The translations under genes were made by a program, and so were the position numbers. A stretch of DNA of 64,000 nucleotides from Sphingomicrobium aestuariivivum (lineage in GTDB: Bacteria; Pseudomonadota; Alphaproteobacteria; Sphingomonadales; Sphingomonadaceae): NCBI RefSeq assembly GCF_024721585.1, contig NZ_CP102629.1:1870501-1934500 (forward strand), in the 5' to 3' direction. How positions within the stretch are numbered: the first letter of the stretch is position 1; each line of letters begins with the position of its first letter. The notes beneath the pieces were generated by a model. That model did not search any database. It saw nothing but the letters and a program-made list of their open reading frames with translations, and was not told where the DNA came from. Of this stretch, positions 36,816-46,106 are shown piece by piece.

Positions 36816-38198
36816 CTAATGTAGGCGCTGGCGGTCCTGCGGCAAGTGGGGGAAGCGCAGGAGGGCGGCGAGCCCGGGCTTGCCATCGGCACGATCCGCA
36901 AGGCGCAGCGTGCCGCGATGACGCCGCATGATGGCCGCCACGATGGCAAGGCCGAGGCCGTGGCCGCCGGTCGCGCGGTTGCGGCTTTCATCACCACGCT
37001 CGAAGGGGCGCATCAGGCGCTCGCGCTCGGCCTCGGCAATGCCGGGGCCTTCGTCCTCGACGCGGAACGAGACGCGGTCGCCATCGATACCTTGCATGAG
37101 GGTCACGCTGTTGCCGTGGCGAAGGCCGTTGTCGATGAGGTTGGCCAGCGCGCGCAGCACGGCCGCCTCGTCCCCCGGGAAGCGCGTGGGCGATGCCGGT
37201 TCGATGGTGACGGCCCTGCCTTCATACTGGTGTGCGAGGCGATCGAGCATCGGGCCGGTGTCGACCCACTGGTCAGGGCCGAGCGGGCGATTGGATCGGG
37301 CAAGCTCGAGGATCGCCTCGAACTGCGCGTGGAGCCGCTCGACCTGCTCGACGAGCGCGGCGCGCTGGGCCTCGTCCTCCACCCCCTCCGCCTCGATGCG
37401 CAATGCGGTGAGCGGGGTACGCAAATCGTGGCCGATGGCGCCGAGCATGACGTCCTTTTCGGACACCATCGCGGTGATGCGCGCCTGCATGTCGTTGAGG
37501 GCACGGGCGAGCGCGGCGACGTCGCGCGGACCGGTCTCGGCGAGCGGCGCGGCGCTGCGCCCGTCGAAGCGCTCGGCGGCGCGCGTGACGCGCCGCAGCG
37601 AACTCGCGGTGCTGCGCAGGACGAGGAGGGTGGGCACCAGCACGAGCAGGACGACGAGCAGGCTGTGCATCACGAGACGATGGACGAGCGGTCGCAGCGG
37701 TTCGGGGCCGGGCACGCGCAGGCTGATCCAGCGCCCGTCCTCCAACCGCGCGGCGAGGACGAGCTCGCCGCGCGCCTCGCGGGCATGTTGCGGATGGGGC
37801 GGCGGGGGGATGAGGCCCGCCTTGATCGCCTGCGCTTCCACGCCGGCGCGCTCGAAGCGGTCCTTGACGAGTGCTTCGGCAACGGGGACGGGGCGGGCGA
37901 TGGCGGGAACGGGATCCTCGCGACCGATATCGGCACGGCGCGCTGGCGGGCGGCGACCCTCGCGGCCGAGGCGACGGGCGCGGGCATCGCGAAAACGGGC
38001 GCCCCGCTCGGCGCGATCGAGCAGCTGCGGCAACTCGGCGACGGTGGCGAGCCGCTCGGCGGCGGGCAGCACCGCCTCGTCGATGAGCCGGTCGCGGCGC
38101 TCGTGCAGCGCCATGACGAAGTTGATCGACTGGGCAACGAGGATCGCCAGCGCGACGATCAGCGCGACCTGCGCCGACAGGCTGAGGCGGCCGCGCAT
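36816..38198 (-). CDS. Sensor histidine kinase (EnvZ-like)
   Basis: A 460-residue inner-membrane kinase. TM1 at about 10-30, a periplasmic domain, TM2 at about 176-196, HAMP at 196-245, then the phospho-accepting His257 in GAIGHDLRTPLTAL and an HATPase domain (NLIDNGLRHG, DEGPGIAEAE, GHGLGLAIVAAIM). Periplasmic part is Arg/Pro-rich. ATG start at 38198 shares one base with the response-regulator stop (TGATG), so the pair is coupled. Probable partner of the OmpR-type regulator and of an EF-hand protein. Confidence 0.93.
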   Translation of the reverse strand: MRGRLSLSAQVALIVALAILVAQSINFVMALHERRDRLIDEAVLPAAERLATVAELPQLLDRAERGARFRDARARRLGREGRRPPARRADIGREDPVPAIARPVPVAEALVKDRFERAGVEAQAIKAGLIPPPPHPQHAREARGELVLAARLEDGRWISLRVPGPEPLRPLVHRLVMHSLLVVLLVLVPTLLVLRSTASSLRRVTRAAERFDGRSAAPLAETGPRDVAALARALNDMQARITAMVSEKDVMLGAIGHDLRTPLTALRIEAEGVEDEAQRAALVEQVERLHAQFEAILELARSNRPLGPDQWVDTGPMLDRLAHQYEGRAVTIEPASPTRFPGDEAAVLRALANLIDNGLRHGNSVTLMQGIDGDRVSFRVEDEGPGIAEAERERLMRPFERGDESRNRATGGHGLGLAIVAAIMRRHRGTLRLADRADGKPGLAALLRFPHLPQDRQRLH

Positions 38199-38905
38199 CA
38201 GTCCTTCTCCACCCGCGCGGCGAAGCTGTAGCCGGTGCCGTGGACCGTGCGGATGATCTCGGCCCCTTGTGCGCCCAGCTTGCGGCGCAGGCGCATCACC
38301 GCATTGTCGACCGCGCGGTCGAAGGGATCGGCCTCGCGCCCCTTGGTGAGGTCGAGCAATTGCTCGCGGCTCAACGGGCGGCCGGCGCGCTCGACCATCG
38401 CGAGGAGGAGGGCATAGTCGCCGCCCGTCAGTGCGATCGGCTCATCGCCCCTTGAAAGGGCCTGCCGGTCAGGGTCGAGGGTGAAGCCGGCGAAGCGGTA
38501 GCAGGTGTCGCGCGGTTTTTCCGTCGCGGGCTCGTGGTGGCTCCGGCGCAGGATCGCCTTGAGGCGCGCCGTGAGCTCGCGCGGGTTGAAGGGCTTGGTG
38601 AGATAGTCGTCGGCGCCCATCTCGAGGCCGATGATGCGGTCGACGTCCTCCGCGCGCGCGGAGAGGAAGAGGATGGGCAGGTCGCTGCCCTCGCGGATCG
38701 AGCGGGCAAGGCTGAGGCCGTCCTCGCCCGGCAGCATGATGTCGAGGATGGCGGCGTGGAAGGCGAAGCCCGCCAGCGCCTCGCGCGCTGCCGCCGCATC
38801 GCCGCAGGCGGTGACGCGATAGCCGTCGCGCTCGAGATAGCGCACGAGCGGGGTGCGGATCGCGGGCTCGTCCTCGACGAGCAGGAGGTGCGGGCGCTGG
38901 CTCAT
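38198..38905 (-). CDS. OmpR-family response regulator
   Basis: A 235-residue DNA-binding regulator. Receiver with acidic pocket (LLLVEDEP) and the phosphorylated Asp55 in AILDIMLPGEDG, Lys in DDYLTKPFNPRELTARL, then a winged-helix output (FDRAVDNAVMRLRRKLG, VHGTGYSFAA). ATG at 38905. Coupled to its kinase. It starts 73 bases after the stop of the EF-hand gene and may be in the same operon. The tandem direct repeats upstream of the EF-hand gene fit an OmpR-type target. Confidence 0.95.
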   Translation of the reverse strand: MSQRPHLLLVEDEPAIRTPLVRYLERDGYRVTACGDAAAAREALAGFAFHAAILDIMLPGEDGLSLARSIREGSDLPILFLSARAEDVDRIIGLEMGADDYLTKPFNPRELTARLKAILRRSHHEPATEKPRDTCYRFAGFTLDPDRQALSRGDEPIALTGGDYALLLAMVERAGRPLSREQLLDLTKGREADPFDRAVDNAVMRLRRKLGAQGAEIIRTVHGTGYSFAARVEKD

Positions 38906-38978
38906 GGCTTGGCACCTGACATGCAACGAGGGGACCGGCAGCGCCAGCCCCCTCGCGCGCGGGGTGAAGAGGATGCGA

Positions 38979-39509
38979 TCAATTGCCGCGCTGCTGGCGA
39001 CGTTCGGCGCGCTGCTCGCGCATCGCGTCACGATGGGCCTTGCGCTCGGCCTCGGTCACCACGCCATTGCCGTCGGCATCGGCCTTGTCGAAGCGCTCGA
39101 ACGCCTTGGCCTGCAATTCGGCGAGGCTGACGGCGCCGTCACTGTTGGCGTCCATCGCGGCGAACCGGCGGGCATGGCGCTCGGCGCGGCGTTCGGCCGT
39201 GCGCTCCATGCGATGCTTGCCGCGCTCGCCTGCGCGCTCCTGTCGCTCGGCGCGGCGTTCGGCCCGTCGCTCGGCCATGCGCTCCATGCGCTTGGCGTGC
39301 ATCGCTTCCATCTCGGCGGTGGTGACGAGACCGTCGCCATTTTCGTCGAGGTGCGAGAAATGCTCGGCGGTGCGGGCTTCCACGTCGGCGCGGGTCATGT
39401 CGCCTTGCGGGCCGTGCTGGCCGTGGTGGCCGCCGTGCATCGGCTGGGCGACGAGCGCCGTGGGCACGGCGACGAGCAGGGCGGCAGTGGCGAGAAGGGT
39501 CTTTTTCAT
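38979..39509 (-). CDS. Secreted EF-hand protein with Arg-rich helix
   Basis: A 176-residue periplasmic protein with a signal peptide (1-21, VAQP). Three EF-hand loops are visible: DENGDGLVTTAE (55-66), DANSDGAVSLAE (120-131) and DADGNGVVTEAE (144-155). Between them is a charged Arg/Glu-rich helix (74-115). A His-rich segment HGGHHGQHG (25-33) follows the signal. Likely calcium-binding, possibly a sensor input for the adjacent two-component system. The ATG at 39509 is followed by MKKTLLATAALL. Confidence 0.88.
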   Translation of the reverse strand: MKKTLLATAALLVAVPTALVAQPMHGGHHGQHGPQGDMTRADVEARTAEHFSHLDENGDGLVTTAEMEAMHAKRMERMAERRAERRAERQERAGERGKHRMERTAERRAERHARRFAAMDANSDGAVSLAELQAKAFERFDKADADGNGVVTEAERKAHRDAMREQRAERRQQRGN

Positions 39510-39584
39510 GGGGGCTGAACTCCTTTGTCTGATGCTGCCTTCTACCACCCTGCCTGTCGCAGCCCGATCCCGGGGAGGGGGGAG

Positions 39585-39602
39585 ATTGTCGCAAATTGTC
39601 GC
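39585..39602. promoter_or_regulatory. Direct repeats upstream of the EF-hand/two-component genes
   Basis: ATTGTCGC occurs twice, start-to-start 10 bases (39585-39592 and 39595-39602), 76-93 bases upstream of the EF-hand ATG. One-turn spacing is what OmpR-family dimers usually bind. A further TGTCGC lies at 39555. Target of the neighbouring regulator is inferred. Confidence 0.45.
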
Positions 39603-39611
39603 GGGGCGCGA

Positions 39612-40304
39612 TCAGGCGGGGACGCGCTCGCCCGCCCAGTCGAAATGGCCGCCGCTGTCGGCGGGGGTGAGCCCCTCGAGCACGTCGAGGAGGTGGGCCG
39701 CGCTTTTTGCGGGCGTGAACAGCTGCCCCTCGGGCACATTGGCCTGGAAGGGTTCGGACAGTGCGGTGTCGACGGTGCCAGGATGGAGCGCGGCGACCAC
39801 GGCCACCTCGTGCGTGCGCGCCAGCTCGATCGACAGGGTGCGGGCGAATTGCGCGAGCGCGGCCTTGGAGGCGCGATAGCCGTACCAGCCGCCGAGCCGG
39901 TTGTCGGCGATCGAGCCGACCCGCGCGCCGAGCATGGCGAAGAGGCTGCGCTTCTTTCGCGGCAGGAGGGGGAGGAAGTGGCGCGCCACCAGCATGGGGC
40001 CGATCGTGTTCACGCGGAACACGGCCTCGAGCGGATCGGCCTCGAGCATCTTCCAGCTTTTCTCGGGGCCCCAGCCGTCGTCGTGAAGAAGGCCGGTGGC
40101 GATGATCACCGCGTCATAGGGCGCACCGGCCTCGAGCGCGCTGGCGGCGGCGGCGATGGTCGCGGGGTCGGCAAAGTCGAGCGCGGGTTCCGAGCGGCGC
40201 GACAGGCGCGTGACGCGGCCGCCTCGCGCCTCGATCGCATCGGCCATCGCGGCGCCGATCCCGCCCGAGGCGCCGATGATGATGGCATTGGAAAAATCGC
40301 CCAT
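39612..40304 (-). CDS. SDR-family oxidoreductase
   Basis: A 230-residue short-chain dehydrogenase. NAD(P) motif IIIGASGGIGAAMAD, the NxxG-type region (RVNTIGPMLVARHFLPLL) and the catalytic Tyr-x3-Lys in YGYRASKAAL. The active-site Ser position seems to be in FAMLGARVGS. From the ATG at 40304 CAGGAG lies upstream. Function unknown; the divergent tRNA gene is 126 bases away, and the EF-hand gene is downstream. Confidence 0.9.
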   Translation of the reverse strand: MGDFSNAIIIGASGGIGAAMADAIEARGGRVTRLSRRSEPALDFADPATIAAAASALEAGAPYDAVIIATGLLHDDGWGPEKSWKMLEADPLEAVFRVNTIGPMLVARHFLPLLPRKKRSLFAMLGARVGSIADNRLGGWYGYRASKAALAQFARTLSIELARTHEVAVVAALHPGTVDTALSEPFQANVPEGQLFTPAKSAAHLLDVLEGLTPADSGGHFDWAGERVPA

Positions 40305-40430
40305 GGCTCCTGAAAGCACGGGCACGGCGAGCGGTTCATTGGCCGACGCGAAAAGAAAGGCTTTTCAACTCGGGAAGGGCTTGCTAGAGGCCCGCTCCGA
40401 CCAGAGGGGTTTGCCCCTCGAACCTACCGC

Positions 40431-40520
<90 letters not shown>

Positions 40521-40688
40521 TTTTTTCCCCCGAGAATCGATCGCCCGCCCCCTGGGGGCCACGCAAGGGCACGCGCGCATCCGGCCATAAGGGACGAGGC
40601 GTTGGCACCGCCGTCGTCCCGGCCTGTGAAAAAGGGGCCGCCGCCCGAAGGCTGCAACCGCTTTTCCCGGTCCGATATCGATCGATGA

Positions 40689-43022
40689 TCAGATGATGAT
40701 ATTGTCCATCGTGAAGTCTTCGGGCAGCGCGATGCAGTCCTGCTCGTAAAAATTGTCAGGCAGCGCCCAGGTGTGCGGGGTCGGGCGGCGCAGGTAGCAG
40801 AAGCTGAACGGGTCCGCGGCATAGAGGCGGAAGCCCTTCGAGCGCAGGTTCACGAGCTGGAAGGTGTCCTCGCCGGTGCTGCGGTCGGCGAAGGGATTGT
40901 CGACGAACATCTGGCGGTGACCGACAAAGGTCGCGCCGTAGAGGAAGTCGTTCTTGCGGTGATAGAGATTGGGGTGCTTCAGGTAGAAGCGGCCCGTGGC
41001 GACATCCTTCCAGAAGGTGCCCGCCTTGCCGACGAGGTCGTAGCCGCCCCACTGCATCGGCAGCAGCATGTCGGACAGGTATTTTTCGCCATAGAGATCG
41101 TCATCGTCCATCTTGGCGATGACGTCGCCGGTCGAGATGGCGATAAGCTCGTTGAGCTTGCGCCCCAGGGACAGGCGTTCCTTGAAGTGGATATATTTGA
41201 AGTCCACGTCCTTGCGGTAACGGCGCGCCGCCTCGGCGACCTGCTCCTTGGCGCGCTCGACATCCTCTGCGGTGTAGAGGTAGCCGAAACCGACGACGAG
41301 TTCGAGTTTCTCGTGCGCCTGCGAGAAGCAGTTCTCGATAAAGCGGACATATTCGCCCGGCTGCTTGGTCGGGACGATCATCGAGACCTTGGGGGTCTCG
41401 CGTTTCTCGTACCGGTCGGGGAAGACGGTTTCCATGATCTCGCGGCGGCGGTCGGCATAGGTCTCGCCGTTCATCACGTGGCGGTAGCCCCGGTGGCTCT
41501 GACGCATCCAGCGGTGGCGGTCGTTGATCAGCCTCTCGGTCGCCTCGATGCCTTCCTGCGTGGTCTCCACGGTGACAACCGCATCGCCGAACTGCTCGGT
41601 GACGGCCTTGGAAGGCGAGGTGACGACCGGCGTTCCGCAGGCCAGCAGCTCGTAGACGCGGCGCGAGATCATGGTGTCCGAATCGGTGATGGTATTCACG
41701 TTCAGGAACACCTTGAAATTCTTATATTCCTGCAGCATCCGCTCATAAGAGATGGACGGGTGGCAGAAGGGACGGAATTCCTCGGGATAGCGGTATTTTT
41801 CCTGCGGCATTTCCGACATGCGGTCGAAGATCACGCCGTTGAACTCGGAGACGATGGGCAGCATGTAGTCCATCTGCTCGATGCGGGCATCATGCGCCTC
41901 CCCGTAATAGGAGCCGGCGAAGGCAACGCTCTTGCGCTTGTCGAAGGAAGGCAGGTTGCTGGGGTTGCAGATCTTGGCGGGCGCGGCAAAGCGGAGCGTC
42001 TTGACCGTCTTGTCGGGGAAGCGCTCGCGATAGGCGTCTTCACAGCTGCTGTCCGAGGTAAAGATGAAGTCGGCCCGTTCCGCCCAAGGGAGGAACAGGT
42101 CGAAATGCATCGGATCCTCCTTGTTGTAGAAGACCACCTTCAGGCCTTTTTCATGGGCGATGTCGATCGCCTCGCGCAGCGCGACCTTCTGCGGGTGGTC
42201 GGGAGTCTCGTAGGTCATCGCCCCCTTCCACGAGCCGGTCGGGCCGTTCCAGAAGCTCTCGAGCATGAGCATCTCGCACTTGGTGCCGTTGATCTGGCGC
42301 TCGTAGCCGTGGCGGGTCAGGGCATAGCTTTCACCGGTGCTGCGGAAGCAGCGCTCGGTAAATTCGTCCATGATGTAGAGGAAGGGGTAGCCGTCCGACT
42401 GGACCTGCTCGCCCTCGGCGCGGCCATCGCGCAGCGTCGCCATCTTCGAGATGAGATCGTGCCGCCCCTTGGCAAGCGCCTTGCGCTGGTCGAGCAGCGA
42501 GAGCGGCAGCATCTGGAAATAGGGCTCGAAGGTCATGGAGCTGTCGAGAACCGGCTTGGCACCCTTTTCCGCCGGCTTGGGGTTGCCCCAACGGCGGAGC
42601 ACCAGCTTGAGCGTGTCGGTCCCTTCGGGTACCTCGAAAACGCGGCTGATCATGCCGTCCCCGTCGGGCTCGAGGTAGAAGAACTGGCCCACTTCGGCAT
42701 CGGCCGACTTGGTCAGGCGGCCGATGGGGAGCTCGCGGTGGCCAACATCCTGCGCGCTGACCGAACAGAGGAACTTCACGCCGTCCGCGCCGGCCTTGTG
42801 ATGCTTGACGAAGAACTTCAGCTGGACCTTGCCATGGATGGCGGGCAGCCGCAGCTCGATCGGGGCGATCGCGATATCCTGTGCCGGGCCGGTCGGCAGG
42901 GCTTGCGGAACCGCCAGATACTGGTCGAGCGCCTTGCCCAGCCGCGTGGCCAGCTGTTCATGCTCCTGCGCTGCATTGAAGATGTTGTCGGCATAGACGG
43001 AAAGGTCGGATTTGTCGGCCAT
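40689..43022 (-). CDS. Two-domain glycosyltransferase (CgeB-like + GT2)
   Basis: A 777-residue capsule-locus glycosyltransferase. Residues about 200-520 resemble CgeB/DUF3880-type transferases (VVFYNKEDPMHFDLFLPWA, NVNTITDSDTMISRRVYELLACGTPVV); the C-terminal third (about 545-777) is a GT2 domain with PKVSMIVPTKQPGEYVRF and the metal-binding acid cluster Asp639-642. The N-terminal 200 residues are not recognised. A GAGG site precedes the ATG. It is the last gene of the minus-strand operon from wecB. The CgeB-like part is paralogous to the shorter gene at 45035. Confidence 0.88.
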   Translation of the reverse strand: MADKSDLSVYADNIFNAAQEHEQLATRLGKALDQYLAVPQALPTGPAQDIAIAPIELRLPAIHGKVQLKFFVKHHKAGADGVKFLCSVSAQDVGHRELPIGRLTKSADAEVGQFFYLEPDGDGMISRVFEVPEGTDTLKLVLRRWGNPKPAEKGAKPVLDSSMTFEPYFQMLPLSLLDQRKALAKGRHDLISKMATLRDGRAEGEQVQSDGYPFLYIMDEFTERCFRSTGESYALTRHGYERQINGTKCEMLMLESFWNGPTGSWKGAMTYETPDHPQKVALREAIDIAHEKGLKVVFYNKEDPMHFDLFLPWAERADFIFTSDSSCEDAYRERFPDKTVKTLRFAAPAKICNPSNLPSFDKRKSVAFAGSYYGEAHDARIEQMDYMLPIVSEFNGVIFDRMSEMPQEKYRYPEEFRPFCHPSISYERMLQEYKNFKVFLNVNTITDSDTMISRRVYELLACGTPVVTSPSKAVTEQFGDAVVTVETTQEGIEATERLINDRHRWMRQSHRGYRHVMNGETYADRRREIMETVFPDRYEKRETPKVSMIVPTKQPGEYVRFIENCFSQAHEKLELVVGFGYLYTAEDVERAKEQVAEAARRYRKDVDFKYIHFKERLSLGRKLNELIAISTGDVIAKMDDDDLYGEKYLSDMLLPMQWGGYDLVGKAGTFWKDVATGRFYLKHPNLYHRKNDFLYGATFVGHRQMFVDNPFADRSTGEDTFQLVNLRSKGFRLYAADPFSFCYLRRPTPHTWALPDNFYEQDCIALPEDFTMDNIII

Positions 43023-43076
43023 TTGGTCCTCATACTTCTCTTGTTACTGCAGCCACGGGGAGGGCTACGGCCTTGG

Positions 43077-44993
43077 TCAGTCGATGGCAACCGATGCGGC
43101 TCCGCCATCGTCGGGAGCGGCGCCGGTAGGTGTGGTAGCTGTGTGGCGGAAGCGGGCGATACCGCTGGCCTCGCCCGCGGCGAGAATGTCGAGACGGTGG
43201 CGCGTTACACCGTCGTCCCAGCCGAGGCATCCCGCCGCGTCGGGCGCGCCGAGGTCGCTCTCGACCACCCGCGGCACCCCGTCCGCGAAATGGAAGAGGG
43301 TGGCGATCGTCCCTGCCGCGCGATCCTTCATCGCCAGCCCGATCGTATCGACCGGTTCGAACTTGCGGTTGACCGGCGACCACCATCCCTGGAGACGGGG
43401 CTCCTCCTGCCCGCGCACGACGGGCAGGGCGGTGCAGTCCCTGCTGAGGGGGAGGATGTGGAGTGGCTGCGAGGAACTCTTCAGCCGTGCGCGATAACCC
43501 TGCTCGCCCGCTCGTTCGACGCCGATATGGGGCGCGAAGTGGAACCACTGGGTCACGTCGTGACGGTCCCGCCCCCCGTCCTCGAAATCGTCGAGACAGA
43601 GAAGCCACTGGCGCGGTTTGAGGACAAGGCGGCGGCGGTGCAACACGCCCTCGAAATGCGCACAGGCGGTGTCGAAGACGACGAGCCCCTGCGCCTCGTC
43701 GAAAATCGCGTCGCGCGCGATTTGCGGCGGCTCGATCCCGCGCCGCGGATAGTCGCGGCCGTCGAATTCGAGGCAATTGTGTGCGCGGGTGGTCTCGCAA
43801 TAAATCCGCCGCGGATCGGCATACCAGAAGCCGCTCTTGTGGAGGTCCGAGCCCGGCTTGGTCTTGCCGACATAACCGTAGCGGCCGGCATCGACGAGGA
43901 TGCGCTCGCCGCGGTCGCACCACAGGAAGCCAAGCGTGTCGGCATGCTTGTGGGTGCGTGAATGGAAGCCGGCCTGCTGGAGGAGGTAGCTGTCCGAAAG
44001 GAAGGCCCGTTCGCCGGGGTGCTCGACCCGTGCCGCGCAATAGCCGCTGCCGCCGAACAGCCGTACCGGATCGGCAGGGCGCACGCCCGCCTCGCCCATC
44101 GTTACGGCAAATCGCATCTCGCGCGTCCGCCACTTGGCGCGCGCGTCCTCCGCCTCGTCGAGGATGAAATAGCTGTCCGTGTCGCCGAGATTGGCGATAT
44201 GCCCCGAGGGCATCACGAACCATGAAAGCGCGCGTTCGATGCGGTCGAGAAAGGCGAGCGTCTTCTCGTCATTGACCAGCTCGGCATCGACCACCTCGCG
44301 CGCGGTCAGGTAGACCATGCGGTGATAGCCGGGCGAATGTTCGAGGTGGCCGCCATCCTCGGCAAACTGCTCGTGCAGCATCCGGTCGAAGCGCTCGGCG
44401 CCAAGACGGTGGGCTTCGGCCATCGCCTCGCTGCGACCTGCAAAGCGTCGTCCCATGGCCAGCTGTCCCGCTGCCTGGAAGAAGCCATGGTTGTTGTGGA
44501 AGCGGATGTTCCCGTCGTCGGCGAGATATTCTTCGTGCAGTTCGAGCGCGGCCCAGAACCGCGCGACGAGTTCGGGATCGCCGACCGAGGCCCGTTCCAT
44601 CGCGTCGATGATGAAAGCCAGCCGGTAGGCGCGAAGCCCGACCGCCATGTCATACCATGCCATGTCGGTGACGGCCGGTTCGAGCGCCATCTTCTCGCGC
44701 GTGGCGTAATGGTCGATCCAGTCGGCCGCGACCGCGATCGCAGCCTCGAGATAGTGCGGCTCCCGCGTCTGCGAATAAGCAGCGAGCGGCAGTTCGAGCA
44801 TCGCCCAATTGTGGCGGTGGAAATTCTTTGACCGCTCGGCCTGGTCGCCCATCAGCCAAGCCGCGCCGCCACTTTCCCCGGAAAAGGGCGCGAGCTCGCC
44901 GCTTGCAAGGAAGTCCGCGGTTTTCGCCTCCAACTTGGCACGGCTCGAACCATGGAGGTTTTCGTAGGGGCGGAGGCCCTCGCTCGGCGTCAT
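43077..44993 (-). CDS. Heparinase II/III family protein
   Basis: A 638-residue polysaccharide-lyase-like protein: an alpha/alpha toroid N-terminal half (about 1-330) followed by a beta-sandwich domain with the family segment FHSRTHKHADTLGFLWCDRGERILVDAGRYGY. No signal peptide is obvious, so the protein may act in the cytoplasm or be exported otherwise. Such lyases cleave uronic-acid polymers; wecC in this operon makes a uronic acid precursor, so self-capsule processing is plausible. Lies 41 bases after the CgeB-like glycosyltransferase. Confidence 0.85.
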   Translation of the reverse strand: MTPSEGLRPYENLHGSSRAKLEAKTADFLASGELAPFSGESGGAAWLMGDQAERSKNFHRHNWAMLELPLAAYSQTREPHYLEAAIAVAADWIDHYATREKMALEPAVTDMAWYDMAVGLRAYRLAFIIDAMERASVGDPELVARFWAALELHEEYLADDGNIRFHNNHGFFQAAGQLAMGRRFAGRSEAMAEAHRLGAERFDRMLHEQFAEDGGHLEHSPGYHRMVYLTAREVVDAELVNDEKTLAFLDRIERALSWFVMPSGHIANLGDTDSYFILDEAEDARAKWRTREMRFAVTMGEAGVRPADPVRLFGGSGYCAARVEHPGERAFLSDSYLLQQAGFHSRTHKHADTLGFLWCDRGERILVDAGRYGYVGKTKPGSDLHKSGFWYADPRRIYCETTRAHNCLEFDGRDYPRRGIEPPQIARDAIFDEAQGLVVFDTACAHFEGVLHRRRLVLKPRQWLLCLDDFEDGGRDRHDVTQWFHFAPHIGVERAGEQGYRARLKSSSQPLHILPLSRDCTALPVVRGQEEPRLQGWWSPVNRKFEPVDTIGLAMKDRAAGTIATLFHFADGVPRVVESDLGAPDAAGCLGWDDGVTRHRLDILAAGEASGIARFRHTATTPTGAAPDDGGAASVAID

Positions 44994-45034
44994 CGGGATT
45001 GTCTTTCGGTATGATAAAGGGCGCGGGCCATCGT

Positions 45035-46096
45035 TCAGCCGGCCTCCAGCGCGAAGTCGACGAGACCGGCAAGGCGGCTACCCCACGAATGGTTCGTGCG
45101 CACCTCTTCGGAAGCCGCCGACCGCATCGCCTGCTGATGCGGCGACAGTCCATCGCGGCAAAGGCGATCGAACAATTCCCCGATCTCGGCAGGATCGTCG
45201 CTGGCGTGGCAATAGTCGGCGAAATGGGTGTCGATCGCGCGGGTACGGTTCGACAGGACGAAGCCGCCGCAGCCGAGGATCTCGACCAGCCGGCGCGAGA
45301 AGGCGGTCTGGCTGTCGGTGATGGTGTTGACGTTGAGATTGACCATGTGGCGGCGGTAGACCCGCGGCGTGTGATGGTGCGGGATGGCGGGGCGCACCTC
45401 GATCCACGGATGGTCGGGAAAACGGTAATGGTCCGGCTTGCGATCCGAATTGCGGTCGAAGACGGTGAGGCCCAACGGGCGCGCGGCTTCGAACACCATG
45501 TCCTGCCAGATCCGGCGCGCGTCGTGGACATGGCGGCCATAGCTGCCGACGAAGGCGGCGCGGCGCAGTTGCGGTCCCTCGGCCGGATAATGGAGGCTGG
45601 GCGAGGCGGCGAACATCATCACGCCGAGCTTCGCATCGGGCCCGAGCCGTTCGCGATAGGCCGGCAGCATGGTCTCGTCGACCGTGAGGACGCGATCGAA
45701 CAGGCGCGCGCTGTCGATGAAGCGCTCGAAATGGACGCCGTCCTCGCGGTTCCAAAACACTGCCGGAATGCCCGCCTCGCGCGCGGCAGCGACCACGCGG
45801 GCAAGCGCGTCATTGTTGCGCTCGGGATGGTCGGGATAGGCGGCGATCCCGTAACGCCAGGCCTCCTTCGCGCCTTTCCAGGCGGACTCGACGAACAGGA
45901 GGTCGGGCTTCCAGCGTGCAAGGATCCGGCGATGATTGTCGGGGGTGACATTGCGCACGCGGCATTCGCGGGCGAGGCACTCGCTGGTGAGATCGTCGGT
46001 GACGAGCGCCACCTTGAGGCGGGCGAACGGCGAGCGGCGACGGGCAAGCACGCTGGCGGCGCGACTGGGGAGAGAGGGGAACGGGCGTCTCGTCAC
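45035..46096 (-). CDS. CgeB-like glycosyltransferase
   Basis: A 353-residue glycosyltransferase (GT-B, CgeB/DUF3880 type). GTG at 46096 lies 10 bases after the stop of the GT4 gene. Characteristic parts are VFWNREDGVHFERFIDSARLFDRVLTVDE and NVNTITDSQTAFSRRLVEILGCGGFVLSN. These match the central part of the 777-residue protein. Its early region lacks a clear ribosome site, so the start is approximate. No membrane segment. Sugar specificity unknown. Confidence 0.85.
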   Translation of the reverse strand: MTRRPFPSLPSRAASVLARRRSPFARLKVALVTDDLTSECLARECRVRNVTPDNHRRILARWKPDLLFVESAWKGAKEAWRYGIAAYPDHPERNNDALARVVAAAREAGIPAVFWNREDGVHFERFIDSARLFDRVLTVDETMLPAYRERLGPDAKLGVMMFAASPSLHYPAEGPQLRRAAFVGSYGRHVHDARRIWQDMVFEAARPLGLTVFDRNSDRKPDHYRFPDHPWIEVRPAIPHHHTPRVYRRHMVNLNVNTITDSQTAFSRRLVEILGCGGFVLSNRTRAIDTHFADYCHASDDPAEIGELFDRLCRDGLSPHQQAMRSAASEEVRTNHSWGSRLAGLVDFALEAG

Positions 46097-46106
46097 GGTC
46101 TGCCGG

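Noticed and set aside
40773-43961. A plus-strand open frame of over 1000 codons opposite the glycosyltransferase and lyase genes
   Set aside because: It is antisense to two clear genes and its translation is low-complexity (Gly/Arg/Asp/Val-rich, no domain). Long stop-free antisense frames are common at this GC content.
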